The notes under the pieces are model-generated. The model made no database searches. It was not told the origin of the DNA and saw only the letters and a list, made by a program, of their open reading frames with translations. A stretch of DNA of 64,000 nt from Microbacterium salitolerans (GTDB lineage: Bacteria > Actinomycetota > Actinomycetes > Actinomycetales > Microbacteriaceae), in contig NZ_JAHKSH010000006.1 of the NCBI RefSeq assembly GCF_019720895.1, positions 186,001 through 250,000 on the forward strand, given 5' to 3'. Both the position numbers and the translations under genes were made by a program. Positions 34,779-48,930 of this stretch are shown here, piece by piece. Each line of letters starts with the position of its first letter. Within the stretch, counting starts at the first letter, position 1.

Positions 34779-35795
34779 ATGACATCGACCATGAACGACG
34801 TCGCGAAGGCGGCCGGAGTCTCGGCGATGACCGTGTCGAACGTCCTCAACGGCCGGGGACGCGTCGGCGCATCCACGCGCGACCGCGTGGAATCCGCCGC
34901 CGCGGAGCTCGGCTACTCGCTCAACCTCACCGCCCGCCACCTGCGGGAGGGACGCACCCACACGATCGCCCTCGTCGTGCCCCAGCTCGACCACGCGTAC
35001 TTCGGAGAGCTCGCGGTGCGCTTCGATCGGCTGCTGCAGCCTTCCGGGCGTCACCTCGTCGTCGAGCAGACGCTGGCCCGCCCCGAGGCCGAGCGCTCCG
35101 CTCTCGACTTCGCGCGCCTGCGCCTCTACGACGGCGTGCTCATGTCGGTCGTGAGCCTCCATCCCGACGAGGTGGCGCACCTCCGGCCGGGCGTTCCGGT
35201 GGTCATGCTCGGCGAGCAGGAGATCCCCGACCGCTTCGATCACGTGCGGATGTCCAATTTCGAGGGCGCCCGTCTCGCGACGGCGCACATGCTCCAGACC
35301 GGCTCACGGCGCATCGCGATTCTCGGCGGCGCGCACGACCATGACGAGACGAGCGGCATGGCGCGCACGCGCACGCGCGGCTGGCGCGCCGCCTATCGCG
35401 ATGCCGGAGCGGCCGTTCCCGAGGATCTGATCGTCCCGCTTCCCGCCCCGACCGCGCAGCTCGGCTACGACGCGGTCCAGCGACTCCTCGCGGATCGCGC
35501 CGACCTCGACGGCGTGTTCGCCGTCACCGACTCGCTCGCGACCGGGGTCCTCTCAGCGCTCTCCGAGACTTCCCTGCGAGTACCCGCAGACGTGCAGGTG
35601 ATCGGGTTCGACGACCTCGAGGCATCGCGGTTCACCGTGCCCCCGCTGTCGACGATCTCCCCGGGCGACGAGGTGATGGCCACCGAAGCGCTGCGCCTGC
35701 TCGACCGCCTCATCGACGCCTCACCCGATGCCCCGCCCACGCGCGAGCACCTCACGGCGCCGGCGTCGCTTGTCGTGCGCGGGACGACGCGGTGA
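34779..35795 (+). CDS. LacI-family transcriptional regulator (arabino-oligosaccharide locus)
   Basis: A 338-aa repressor. The HTH is TMNDVAKAAGVSAMTVSNVLNG (about 4-25) with hinge NLTARHLREGR. The effector domain includes VFAVTDSLATGVLSAL and VIGFDDLEASRFTVPPLSTI. It is divergent from the AraNPQ-abfA-like operon with TTTATCGATAAA between, so self-control and operon control by an arabinose-derived inducer are likely. It differs in its recognition helix from the LacI protein at 5297-6316 (VSAMTVSNV against VSHMTVSRV), in line with a different operator. The ribosome site is weak; Met5 is a possible alternative start. Confidence 0.92.
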   Translation: MTSTMNDVAKAAGVSAMTVSNVLNGRGRVGASTRDRVESAAAELGYSLNLTARHLREGRTHTIALVVPQLDHAYFGELAVRFDRLLQPSGRHLVVEQTLARPEAERSALDFARLRLYDGVLMSVVSLHPDEVAHLRPGVPVVMLGEQEIPDRFDHVRMSNFEGARLATAHMLQTGSRRIAILGGAHDHDETSGMARTRTRGWRAAYRDAGAAVPEDLIVPLPAPTAQLGYDAVQRLLADRADLDGVFAVTDSLATGVLSALSETSLRVPADVQVIGFDDLEASRFTVPPLSTISPGDEVMATEALRLLDRLIDASPDAPPTREHLTAPASLVVRGTTR

Positions 35796-35816
35796 GTGCG
35801 GCCGAACTCCGCACCG

Positions 35817-36575
35817 TCACCTGACGGCGGCGTCGGCGTAGCGCTCGGCCGCCGTCGCGACGCGCGTCTGGTAGTCGAACGTGTCGTTGTACGAGCGGAT
35901 CGCGCGGATCCACTGCTCGCCCTGCTCGAGGGAGCCGTCGAGTCGGCAGAGGTAGTGCGCGGCCGTGGCCGCGGCGTCGTCGATCTGGTGCGGATCCGCG
36001 TGCCCGTCGCCTGTGGCATCGACCGCCCAGCGGGTCCAGGTCTCGGGAATGAACTGCAGCGGGCCCACCGCTCGATCCCACTCGGTATCGCCGTCGAGCG
36101 CGCCGCCGTCGGTGTCAGGGATCGCCATCGTCTCGTTCGTGCCGTCGAGGGGAATGCCGATGATGGCGGGGCGCGCGCCGCCGTCGGCGTCGATGGATCC
36201 GCCCTGCAGCGTGCCATGATGGCTCTCGACCCAGCCGATGCCGGCGAGCGTGTTCCAGCCCACCGCGCATCCGTCGGCGCGAGCGCGCACGTCGGCCGCG
36301 GCGTATGCGGCGAGCGCCCGCTCGGGGATCCCCGTCTCGTGCGCGGTGTCTGCGAGCCAGTCGGCGTCGACGGATCCGTCTTCGGTCGTCGGCGCGGCAA
36401 CCGGGGCCGCCACCTCGACGCGCGGGCCGGCGTCGCCTCCGAACGACTCGAAATCGATCGGCTCGAACGAGATCGAGTTGATCAGGGCGGTGACACCGAG
36501 CACGGCCAGCGCCCCGACACCGCCGATGATGACGACGGCGCCGACGGCGATCCCGACCCCGCGCTTCCTGCTCAC
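35817..36575 (-). CDS. Membrane-anchored lytic murein transglycosylase
   Basis: A 252-aa protein with an N-terminal hydrophobic anchor (residues about 6-32) and an MltB/SLT-type domain from about residue 95: LAGIGWVESHHGTLQGG, with the Glu of WVESHHG as the probable catalytic acid, then DRAVGPLQFIPETWTRWAVD and a late AHYLCRLDG. It cleaves peptidoglycan to 1,6-anhydro products. The start is a GTG with CAGAAT 7 nt upstream and no separate ribosome site, suggesting a leaderless mRNA. It lies 61 nt after the stop of the histidine-kinase gene's neighbourhood boundary at 36637 and may be read independently. Confidence 0.85.
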   Translation of the reverse strand: MSRKRGVGIAVGAVVIIGGVGALAVLGVTALINSISFEPIDFESFGGDAGPRVEVAAPVAAPTTEDGSVDADWLADTAHETGIPERALAAYAAADVRARADGCAVGWNTLAGIGWVESHHGTLQGGSIDADGGARPAIIGIPLDGTNETMAIPDTDGGALDGDTEWDRAVGPLQFIPETWTRWAVDATGDGHADPHQIDDAAATAAHYLCRLDGSLEQGEQWIRAIRSYNDTFDYQTRVATAAERYADAAVR

Positions 36576-36636
36576 CCCACCGATTCTGCCCGCTCACGGC
36601 AGGCGAGGCCGCCGAGATCAGTCTCGCAGGGCGCTC

Positions 36637-37860
36637 TCACGGACGCCTGTCAGCCGAGGCGCGCTCAGCGCGTCCGGCGGCAGGCTCCTCGAAGGGCAGC
36701 ACGAGATGCAGCCGCCCACCGCCGTCCTCGCTGCGTCCGAGCGACAGCGAGCCCCCTCGCGCTTCGGCGCGCGATCGATGCCGGGCGAGGCCGGACAGGA
36801 CAGGGGCATCTGAGGTCGGGCCGGTTCCGTCGTCGTCGATCACGACGTCGAGCAGCCACCGCCCCGCCGTCGTCTTCTCGGCCTCGATGCGCACCGTCAC
36901 GGCCGTCGCGCCGCCGTGCTTGAGCGCATTCGTGACGGCCTCCTCGACCGTGTAGACGACGACGAGACGGTCGAGCAGCGGCAGCACCGCGCCGTGGGAG
37001 TGCACGAGGTCTCTCATCGTCGGCCCCAGCTCGACGGAGGTCGCCACCGTCGTCGGCAGGCGATCCAGGAGCGCGCGGATCGCCTCGTACGCGCCGAGGT
37101 CGGCCCCTGAGGGGAAGAGACTGTGACTCAGCGACCGCACGTGCTCTTCGCGCAGCTCGTCGAGCTCGGCCGCCCAGTCGCGCAGGGTGTGAACGCGGCC
37201 TTCCTCCGCACTCCGCTCGAGCTGGTCGGCCATCTGATCGAGCCCACTCGCGATCACGACGAGTCGATGCTGCACCGTTCCGTGGAGACGATCGGCGACC
37301 ATCCGCCGCACGCGCAGCTCCTCGTGCTCGAGTTCGTCGATCGCCTCGCGAGACCTCTGCTCCTCGAGACGGCGTCGTGTCCGCTCGCGGTCTTCGCGCT
37401 CGATGAGCGCCGCGACGAGGAAGCCCGTTCCGAGGGCGACCACGTGACCGATGAAGCCCGTGGCCCACACAGCGACGGCGCCCGGCGTCGCATGCTCCGC
37501 CGTCGTGGCGGGGAGCAGCAACGCGGTGCGCACGGTCGCCTGCACAGCGGAGAGGACGACGGCGACGGCGATCCGCATCCACCACGCGGGAAGAGCCGCG
37601 CACGCGAGCATCGTGATGCCGACGAGCACGATTCCGATCACGAGCGTGACGCCGCCGACCCACCAGATGAGCGCGTGGGGATCCCAGCTCGTGCTCCACT
37701 CGGTCGCCTGCTCGGCGACGAGCACGGCGAACGCGACGACGTTGACGGTCGCCACGAGAGCGGCGATCCGCGCACGCGGCCAATGCCACGCGCTGTGAGC
37801 GGTGCGGGCCGTCGACGGGCTCGCCGGAGGAGCGGCTGCGGGGTCGGTCACCGCTGCCAT
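36637..37860 (-). CDS. NarL-type sensor histidine kinase
   Basis: Membrane sensor kinase (407 aa). About four to five spans fill residues 31-155, a helical linker follows, and the HisKA_3 dimer region holds the probable phospho-acceptor His193 (MVADRLHGTVQHRL). The HATPase domain (from about 300) has the N-box EEAVTNALKHGG and a G-box region DDDGTGP. No extracellular domain of size is present, so the signal is probably sensed in or at the membrane. It overlaps the response regulator by 13 nt, as a coupled pair. The likely target is the divergent SipW operon, from position only. Confidence 0.9.
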   Translation of the reverse strand: MAAVTDPAAAPPASPSTARTAHSAWHWPRARIAALVATVNVVAFAVLVAEQATEWSTSWDPHALIWWVGGVTLVIGIVLVGITMLACAALPAWWMRIAVAVVLSAVQATVRTALLLPATTAEHATPGAVAVWATGFIGHVVALGTGFLVAALIEREDRERTRRRLEEQRSREAIDELEHEELRVRRMVADRLHGTVQHRLVVIASGLDQMADQLERSAEEGRVHTLRDWAAELDELREEHVRSLSHSLFPSGADLGAYEAIRALLDRLPTTVATSVELGPTMRDLVHSHGAVLPLLDRLVVVYTVEEAVTNALKHGGATAVTVRIEAEKTTAGRWLLDVVIDDDGTGPTSDAPVLSGLARHRSRAEARGGSLSLGRSEDGGGRLHLVLPFEEPAAGRAERASADRRP

Positions 37861-38537
37861 GTTCGTCCCGTCTGCTCGAGGAACGCGAGGACGGCGCGCA
37901 CGCGACGGTTCGCGCCTTCTTTCTCGACCCCGAGACGACGGTAGATCGACAGCAGGTGGCTCTCGACCGAGCGCTCGGAGATGTGCAGCCGCCCGCCCAC
38001 CGCCTCATTCGACAGCCCTTCGGCGACGAGCCGCAGCACCTCGAACTGCGCCTTCGTGAGCCCGGCGACCTCGGTGCCCGCGCGCGGCTTCGACCGCTGG
38101 ACGAGAGTCGGGTCGACGACCACGTCGCCGTCGGCCGCGGCGGCGATCGCCCCGAGCAGCACGTCCCGCGTGAACGAGGAGCGCTTCGAGAGGTAGCTCC
38201 ACGGTTCGCTTACCTGGTCCTGCACCGACAGGAACAGCCCCATGACGTCGAGGCTCGACAGCAGCATCACCGCGATACGCGGATCCTTCCGCTGCAGTTC
38301 GAGCCCCAGCGCGACGCCGTTGCCGTCGCCCAGGTTCACGTCGACCAGGGCGACGTCGGTGGTGTGCGGGCCGATCGCGAGTCGAGCCGACGCCGCGCCG
38401 TCGAGCTCGTGCACGACGCGCATGTCCTCCGCGTCATCGACCGTGCGCGCGAGCATCGAACGGGTGAGCGCCTCGTCCTCAACGATGCTCACCCGGATCG
38501 GCCGGGGTCGCCGCCGCACGAGTCCGCCATCGCTCAT
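37848..38537 (-). CDS. NarL/LuxR-family response regulator
   Basis: Partner of the adjacent kinase (229 aa). The receiver domain starts IRVSIVEDEALTRSML with acidic Glu20-Asp21 and the probable phospho-acceptor Asp66 (VALVDVNLGDG). The output is a LuxR-type HTH at about 165-212: LTKAQFEVLRLVAEGLSNEAVGGRLHISERSVESHL. ATG 38537 is preceded by GGAGGAGG. It diverges from the SipW operon across a 190-nt region with two spaced dyads that could be its binding sites. Confidence 0.92.
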   Translation of the reverse strand: MSDGGLVRRRPRPIRVSIVEDEALTRSMLARTVDDAEDMRVVHELDGAASARLAIGPHTTDVALVDVNLGDGNGVALGLELQRKDPRIAVMLLSSLDVMGLFLSVQDQVSEPWSYLSKRSSFTRDVLLGAIAAAADGDVVVDPTLVQRSKPRAGTEVAGLTKAQFEVLRLVAEGLSNEAVGGRLHISERSVESHLLSIYRRLGVEKEGANRRVRAVLAFLEQTGRTWQR

Positions 38538-38673
38538 CGCGCATCCTCCTCCGCTTCCGCACGCCGTCCGATGGGGGCGGAGGACCCGCACGCCGCCCGT
38601 CACGGAAGCCAGCACCACACATCGTACGAGTTTCCACGCAGACCCGCGGATCCGCGCGCCCGCGGGATCTTCA

Positions 38674-38707
38674 CTGGAAGTACCAGCAAACCGGCTGGTG
38701 AGACCAG
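38674..38707 (+). promoter_or_regulatory. Tandem CTGG-N5-CCAG dyads before the SipW operon
   Basis: Two inverted repeats, CTGG-N5-CCAG at 38674-38686 and at 38695-38707, are exactly 21 bp apart, that is two helical turns on the same DNA face. They end 20 nt before the first gene of the SipW operon and lie in the region divergent from the response-regulator gene. This geometry suits two cooperating response-regulator dimers. Confidence 0.6.
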
Positions 38708-38727
38708 GTAAACACCGAGGAGCGACG

Positions 38728-39339
38728 ATGAACTCGCAGTCCCCCACTTCCCCCGAAGACCGCACTCAGCGTCGGCGCAAGCTGCTGGCGATCACCGCCG
38801 GCGGGCTCGTGCTCGGCGTCGGCGCGGCCGTCACACTCGCCGCGTGGACGGACACCGAGGTCGCCGTCGGCGACTTCGCGGCCGGCCAGTTCGCGCTGGA
38901 GAGCAGCACGAACGGCACCACCTTCACCGACACCACCCCGCCCGAGAACGCGCTGACCCTGTCGTTCGATGAGCTGGCCCAGAACCTGTCCCCCGACGAC
39001 CAGGCCTCCGCGGTCTACGCCGTGCCTCTCGATCAGGCCTCGTCGTACCAGGCGACGGTCGCCGGATCCGTCAGTGCCACGGGCAGCGCGGCGGACAACC
39101 TCACCTACACCGTGCAGCAGGTGACCGACATCGCCGGCGGCACGACCGTGGGCGGCGCTCTCGTCACCGGCGAGGCCGTGACCGCGGGAACGACCCACGA
39201 GGGAATGTTCACGCTCGACGCGCTCGACGAGATCGTCTACCTCAAGGTCAGCGTCTCGGCCGACAGCGACCTCGGTCAGGGCGAGACGGCGTCCGTCACC
39301 TGGAACCTCACCGGCACCTCGGGCGAGTCGCTCAGCTGA
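38728..39339 (+). CDS. SipW-dependent secreted protein (TasA/CalY-like)
   Basis: A 203-aa exported protein with the SipW-type signal: RRRKLLAITAGGLVLGVGAA, then LAAWTDTEVAVGDF, the region where SipW-type peptidases cleave. The mature part is Thr/Ala/Asp-rich beta sandwich sequence with no Cys, as in TasA-type fibre subunits, although weak similarity prevents a firm name. GAGGAG precedes ATG 38728. Stop and next ATG overlap by 1 nt. First gene of a four-gene operon with a second such protein, the peptidase and an LATTG protein. Confidence 0.82.
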   Translation: MNSQSPTSPEDRTQRRRKLLAITAGGLVLGVGAAVTLAAWTDTEVAVGDFAAGQFALESSTNGTTFTDTTPPENALTLSFDELAQNLSPDDQASAVYAVPLDQASSYQATVAGSVSATGSAADNLTYTVQQVTDIAGGTTVGGALVTGEAVTAGTTHEGMFTLDALDEIVYLKVSVSADSDLGQGETASVTWNLTGTSGESLS

Positions 39340-40007
39340 TGAACCTCCGTCAGAACACGCGACGTCGCACCACCGGGTTCGCCACGGTGCTCGCTGTTCT
39401 GGCGGGCGGGCTCGCACTCGGTGTCGCGAGCGCCTGGACGGTGGCCGCCTGGCAGGACCCGGAGGCGGCCACCACCTCCTTCACCGCGGGGACGTTCGAC
39501 ACGCAGTCCCAGGGCGCTTCCGGCGAGTGGGCTTCCCACGAGCCGGGGTCCCCCGCGCTCCTCTCGGCAGACCTCACCGGGCTCGCCCCCGGCGGCTCCT
39601 ACGATGCCCCCGCCGCGGGCGATTCCCAATACGTCTGGCTCAACGTGCGCACCGGCGAGAGCAGCACCCGGGGCGGAAGCGTCCAGCTCGGGAGCTTCAC
39701 GGCCGACGGCGCTCTGGCCGACGCACTCGAGTACCGCGTGGTCACGCGAGTCGCCTCCGAATCGGAATGCACAGCGGCCGACTTCACAGCCGACGCCATC
39801 TATCTCGTCGGTGGGCCCGATCTCTTCGCGTCGACGTCCGCGCCGGCTCCCACGGGCGCGACCGTCGGCATCGGCGCCCACGCGCAGAACGCCGCAGGCG
39901 TCTGCGCGGAGATCCGCGTCGCGGCTCCCGCACACGGCGATACCGGAGCCCTCACACAGCGCACGACCTCGCACATCTCGCTGACCGTCACCGTCACGCA
40001 GAACTGA
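39339..40007 (+). CDS. Second SipW-dependent secreted protein
   Basis: A 222-aa exported protein. The basic N-terminus and hydrophobic segment (FATVLAVLAGGLALGVASAWTVAAW, about 14-38) are followed by QDPEAATTSFTAGTF, the same layout as the first gene. The mature part differs, carrying two Cys (CTAADF and AGVCAEI) that may form a disulfide. It may be a second fibre subunit or a capping/accessory subunit, by analogy with TasA/TapA pairs in Bacillus; the order of roles is not known. Starts at an ATG overlapping the previous stop. Confidence 0.78.
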   Translation: MNLRQNTRRRTTGFATVLAVLAGGLALGVASAWTVAAWQDPEAATTSFTAGTFDTQSQGASGEWASHEPGSPALLSADLTGLAPGGSYDAPAAGDSQYVWLNVRTGESSTRGGSVQLGSFTADGALADALEYRVVTRVASESECTAADFTADAIYLVGGPDLFASTSAPAPTGATVGIGAHAQNAAGVCAEIRVAAPAHGDTGALTQRTTSHISLTVTVTQN

Positions 40008-40024
40008 TCCAGAGAGGATCCCTC

Positions 40025-40573
40025 ATGGCACTCACCATCGCCTCGACTCCCCCGCGCACCGCGCCGCGCCTCGAGCGGGTGCTGCGCGGCACGGGCGACG
40101 CGCTGCTCTGGGTCGCCGCCTCGGTCGGCGCCCTCTGCATCGTCCTCGCGGTTCTCACGTCCGTGCTCGGATTCCGCGTGATGCTGTTCAGCTCGGGCTC
40201 GATGGAGCCCACGATCGCGACGGGCTCCGCGGCGCTCGTCGCCCCCGTCGACGCGCCGGACGTCGAGGTGGGCGACGTCGTCACGGTCGATCGCGCCGCC
40301 GGGGAGCTCCCGGTGACGCACCGCGTCGTCGAGGTCGCCCCCGCAGGTTCGGCCGATGCGCGGCTGCTCACCCTGCGCGGAGATGCGAACGCGGTGAACG
40401 ACCCGGCGCCGTACGAGGTGACGGAGGTCGGCAGGGTGGTCTTCTCTGTGCCCGGCGTCGCGCCGGTGCTGGCCGGGCTCGGCGATCCGAAGGTGCTCGC
40501 CCCGCTCGGCGCGGTCGCGGCCGCCTTCGTCATCTGGGGCCTGTGGCCCCGCTCGAAGAAGGACCGTCCGTGA
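40025..40573 (+). CDS. sipW: Signal peptidase I, SipW type
   Basis: Membrane signal peptidase (182 aa). One N-terminal span (about 26-50) precedes the catalytic Ser59 in SSGSMEPTI; the second catalytic residue is His99 in VTHRVVE instead of the usual Lys, which marks the archaeal/ER-like SipW branch. The box LRGDANAVND is also conserved. A C-terminal span (about 158-175) ends WPRSKKDRP. It should process the two secreted proteins encoded just upstream, and perhaps the next one. It overlaps the following gene by 1 nt. Confidence 0.93.
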   Translation: MALTIASTPPRTAPRLERVLRGTGDALLWVAASVGALCIVLAVLTSVLGFRVMLFSSGSMEPTIATGSAALVAPVDAPDVEVGDVVTVDRAAGELPVTHRVVEVAPAGSADARLLTLRGDANAVNDPAPYEVTEVGRVVFSVPGVAPVLAGLGDPKVLAPLGAVAAAFVIWGLWPRSKKDRP

Positions 40574-41247
40574 TGCGCGCGGCACGATGGGTCGGTGCGC
40601 TCGCGCTCATCCTCCCCCTCACCCTCGGCGCGGCTCAGCCCGCACCCGAAACGGTGGTCCGAGGAGACGCTCTCGAGATCAGCTCTGAGCTGTCGGCGGA
40701 CGCAACCGCCCTCGCGCCGGGCGCATCCGTCGATTGGACCCTCGGCGTCTCCGCCCCCGGAGCAGATGAGAGCGGCACCATGACGCGCACGCTCTCCGCG
40801 GGCGGATCCCTGGCCCGTCACCTCACGGTGGAGATCGGAGAGTGCGCGGAGGCCGACTGCGCCGCACCTCGCACGATCATCGACGCCGGCGCTCCGGTCG
40901 TCGGAGAGACGATCGACCTCGGCGACCAGGATCTCGCGGACGCGCGTTGGCTCGTCGTCACCATCACGATGTCGCCGGATGTCCCGGCCTCCGCACAGGG
41001 TCAGAACAGCACCCTGCAGTTCGAAGCCCGCGGCGCGGGTGAGGCCACCGCCGTCTCGCCGGGCGGGACTCCGGACGGCGCGAGCCTCGTGCCGCCGAAC
41101 GGGCCGCTCGCGACGACGGGCGCGTCGTCGCCGCTCTGGATGCTCCTCGTGGCGGCCGCGCTCGGCGGCGGCGGGCTGCTCCTCGTCGCGACACGGCGCC
41201 GCGACCGCGACGGATCCGCGACCGCGATCACATCTCTTCGTGCGTGA
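40573..41247 (+). CDS. LATTG-anchored surface protein of the SipW operon
   Basis: A 224-aa exported protein with a signal peptide (MRAARWVGALALILPLTLGAAQ), an extracellular beta-rich domain with two Cys (IGECAEADCAAP), a Pro/Gly-rich linker, and the C-terminal sorting layout LATTG, hydrophobic span (about 190-210), then RRRDRD. LAxTG is the class E sortase motif of actinobacteria, so the protein is probably linked to peptidoglycan by a sortase encoded elsewhere. In this operon it could be the wall anchor for the SipW-dependent proteins. Its last 20 nt overlap the convergent aldo/keto reductase gene. Confidence 0.8.
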   Translation: MRAARWVGALALILPLTLGAAQPAPETVVRGDALEISSELSADATALAPGASVDWTLGVSAPGADESGTMTRTLSAGGSLARHLTVEIGECAEADCAAPRTIIDAGAPVVGETIDLGDQDLADARWLVVTITMSPDVPASAQGQNSTLQFEARGAGEATAVSPGGTPDGASLVPPNGPLATTGASSPLWMLLVAAALGGGGLLLVATRRRDRDGSATAITSLRA

Positions 41248-42067
41248 GCGGATCCATGTCGGCGCGGATGCGGCCGCGTTCGAGCGCGCCGATCGCCTGC
41301 ACCTCGTCGGCGGAGAGCGAGAACCCGAAGACGTCGGCGTTCTCGCGCTGGCGCTCCGGATCCTGCGACTTCGGGATGGGAGTGGACCCCATCTCCACGT
41401 GCCAGCGCAGCACGATCTGCGACGGGCTGACGTCGTGGGCGGCGGCGAGCTCGGTCAGGACCGGCTCCTGCAGCAGCTCGCTGCGGCGCGCGAGCGGACT
41501 CCAGCTCTCGGTGCGGATCCCGTGGGTGCGGTGGTGCGCACGCAGCGCCGTCTGGGGGAAGTACGGGTGCATCTCGACCTGGTTCACGGCGGGCGCGACC
41601 CCTGTCTCGTCGAGCAGGCGATCGATCATCTGCTCGGTGAAGTTCGAGACGCCGACCGATCGGACGATGCCCTCGTCCCGCAGCGCGAGCATGCCGCGAA
41701 ACGTGTCGACGTACTTGTCGACGCTCGGGTTGGGCCAGTGGATGAGGAGGAGGTCGATGCGGTCGAGGCCGAGCGTCTCGTTCGACGCGCGCCCCGAGGC
41801 GATCGCCTCGTCGTACCCGTGGTGCCGTCCGGGCACCTTCGTCGTGACGATGACGTCGTCGCGATCGATGCCGCTCGCGCGCACGGCCTCGCCGACCTCG
41901 CGCTCGTTGCCGTAGTTGACGGCCGTGTCGACGACGCGATAGCCACCGCGGATGCCGGCCGCGATCGCGGAGACGCCCGCGTCTCCCGTGAGGTTGTACG
42001 TGCCGAGGCCCAGCTCGGCGAAGCGCTGCCCGTCGTTCAGCGTGATCTGCGGGATGTCGATGCTCAC
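41228..42067 (-). CDS. Aldo/keto reductase
   Basis: NADPH-dependent carbonyl reductase (279 aa) with the full catalytic tetrad Asp47, Tyr52, Lys77 and His110. The cofactor segment SVGVSNFTEQ and the late IPKSQDPERQRENADVFGFSLSADEV are typical of AKR5-type 2,5-diketo-D-gluconate reductases, although the substrate is uncertain. GTG start with AAAGGA upstream. It converges on the SipW operon with a 20-nt overlap. Confidence 0.93.
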   Translation of the reverse strand: MSIDIPQITLNDGQRFAELGLGTYNLTGDAGVSAIAAGIRGGYRVVDTAVNYGNEREVGEAVRASGIDRDDVIVTTKVPGRHHGYDEAIASGRASNETLGLDRIDLLLIHWPNPSVDKYVDTFRGMLALRDEGIVRSVGVSNFTEQMIDRLLDETGVAPAVNQVEMHPYFPQTALRAHHRTHGIRTESWSPLARRSELLQEPVLTELAAAHDVSPSQIVLRWHVEMGSTPIPKSQDPERQRENADVFGFSLSADEVQAIGALERGRIRADMDPLTHEEM

Positions 42068-42137
42068 GAGGATCCTTTCGTCGGCGGGTGGTCGCTGCCC
42101 GAGCCTATCCGGCGGGCTCTGCCGACCGGGTCGTCCC

Positions 42138-43553
42138 TCAGAAGATCGCGCTGAGGGCGAGGTAGCCGACGGCGCCGATGCTCGCCGCGACGGGGAGGGT
42201 GATGACCCAGGCCGTCGCGATCGGCTTCATGAGCTTCCAGTTCGCGGCCCGGTTGACGAGGCCGACGCCGAGCACCGCGCCGATCAGAATGTGCGTGCTC
42301 GAGACCGGCAGGCCGAGCACCGAGGCGAGCATGACGACGCCGGCCGCTGCGAGCTCGGCCGAGAAGCCGCTCGCGGGATGGATCTCCGTGAGGCGCTTGC
42401 CGACCGTCGAGACGACGCGGCGCCCGATGAACCACAGTCCCGCAAGGAGGGCGATGCCGAACGTGAGGAGCACGGGCAGCGGGAGCGCGGCCTCCTCTCC
42501 GACGACGCCCGTGCGCATGACGTCGAGGACGGCGGCGAAGGGCCCGACCGCATTCGCGATGTCGTTCGCGCCGTGGCTGAACGCGAAGGCGCTCGCCGTG
42601 AACACCTGCATCCAGGCGAACAGCGTGAACGCCGCCTTCTTGAACTTCTTCTTGCGCAGCGACTGCGCGAAGACGTAGACGCCGACCCAGACCGCGATGC
42701 CGATCATCGCGAGGAGGAACACGAGCACAGCGGGTTCGACATCGAGATCGAGGTTGTGGAAGCCCTTCACGAAGAGCATCCCCGCGAGGAGGATCGCGGC
42801 GAGCGCCGCGACGAGTGGGACGAGGGTCTGCAGCGCGCGATGGCCCTCTTCCCTGTCGTCAGCCGCATGGCTCAGGATGTAGCGCTTGATGAGCCAGAAG
42901 ATGGCGAACGCGACGACCCCGCCGAGCACGGGTGACAGGACCCACGAGATGACGATCTGACGGATCGCATCCCACTGCACCATGTCGGCCCCGCCGAGAC
43001 CCGTGACGATGCCCATGGTGACGGAGGCGCCGACGATACCGCCGATGATCGAATGCGTCGTCGAGACGGGCCATCCCATGCGCGTGGCGAGGAAGAGCCA
43101 GAGCGCGGCGCCGAGAAGCGCCGACATCATGATGTAGACGAAGTCGTCGGGGCTCTGCGCGACCACGTCGAGGTCGACGATGCCCTTGCGCACGGTGTCG
43201 GTGACGGATCCGCCCGCGAGAACCGCTCCCGACACCTCGAACACGGCGGCGACGAGGAGCGCCTGCTTCATCGTGAGAGTGCCGGAGCCGACGCTCGTAC
43301 CGAACGAGTTCGCGACGTCGTTTCCGCCGATGTTGAACGCCATGAAGACGCCGAACGCGATCGCCGTGATCAGGAGGACGCGGTTCGTCTCGGCCGAGAC
43401 CCAGCCAAGCGACCAGAGCCCGAACCCGATGACGGCGATGGCGAGCAGGCCGCCGAAGGCGAGATGCCACCATCTGTCGCTGGGTTCGTGCCGGTACAGA
43501 TCTGCGCCGTCGGGAAGGTCGGATTCCCTGCGAGAGGGCCTGTCGGTCGCCAC
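42138..43553 (-). CDS. Low-affinity inorganic phosphate transporter (Pit family)
   Basis: Integral membrane symporter (471 aa) with the duplicated Pit signatures [16 protein letters not shown] (about 76-91) and [13 protein letters not shown] in the second half, and the paired [13 protein letters not shown] / [13 protein letters not shown] motifs. A hydrophilic loop rich in Lys and acidic residues lies between halves. Starts at GTG, preceded by a Glu/Asp-rich cytosolic tail of about 27 residues. No phosphate-regulator gene of the PhoU type is adjacent. Confidence 0.93.
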   Translation of the reverse strand: MATDRPSRRESDLPDGADLYRHEPSDRWWHLAFGGLLAIAVIGFGLWSLGWVSAETNRVLLITAIAFGVFMAFNIGGNDVANSFGTSVGSGTLTMKQALLVAAVFEVSGAVLAGGSVTDTVRKGIVDLDVVAQSPDDFVYIMMSALLGAALWLFLATRMGWPVSTTHSIIGGIVGASVTMGIVTGLGGADMVQWDAIRQIVISWVLSPVLGGVVAFAIFWLIKRYILSHAADDREEGHRALQTLVPLVAALAAILLAGMLFVKGFHNLDLDVEPAVLVFLLAMIGIAVWVGVYVFAQSLRKKKFKKAAFTLFAWMQVFTASAFAFSHGANDIANAVGPFAAVLDVMRTGVVGEEAALPLPVLLTFGIALLAGLWFIGRRVVSTVGKRLTEIHPASGFSAELAAAGVVMLASVLGLPVSSTHILIGAVLGVGLVNRAANWKLMKPIATAWVITLPVAASIGAVGYLALSAIF

Positions 43554-43709
43554 CGGGGTGTACTCCCTGAGATGCGTGGGTGAGCGCCCGTCCGGCGCCG
43601 AACCGACACCCGCGTCGAGAACGCGCGCACGGCCGCGAGAAAGATTAACAATCGCACCCGGACGCTCGCCAGGGAGGCTCCTGAGAGCCGCTCCGGCCGC
43701 GCGCTGGAG

Positions 43710-48830
<5,121 letters not shown>

Positions 48831-48867
48831 AGGCTAGCAGAGGCTCGCCTCCGCTGAGCGCGCTCGA

Positions 48868-48913
48868 CGCGCCGCGGCTCGGACACCGAACATGGTGTCC
48901 GAGTCGCGGCGCG
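48868..48913 (-). terminator. Terminator of the giant surface-protein gene
   Basis: A 20-bp stem (48868-48887 with 48894-48913, one mismatch) and 6-nt loop, 18 nt beyond the stop codon of the giant surface-protein gene and upstream of the TPP riboswitch. Confidence 0.8.
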
Positions 48914-48930
48914 ATGCCCGGAGGCGGCCG

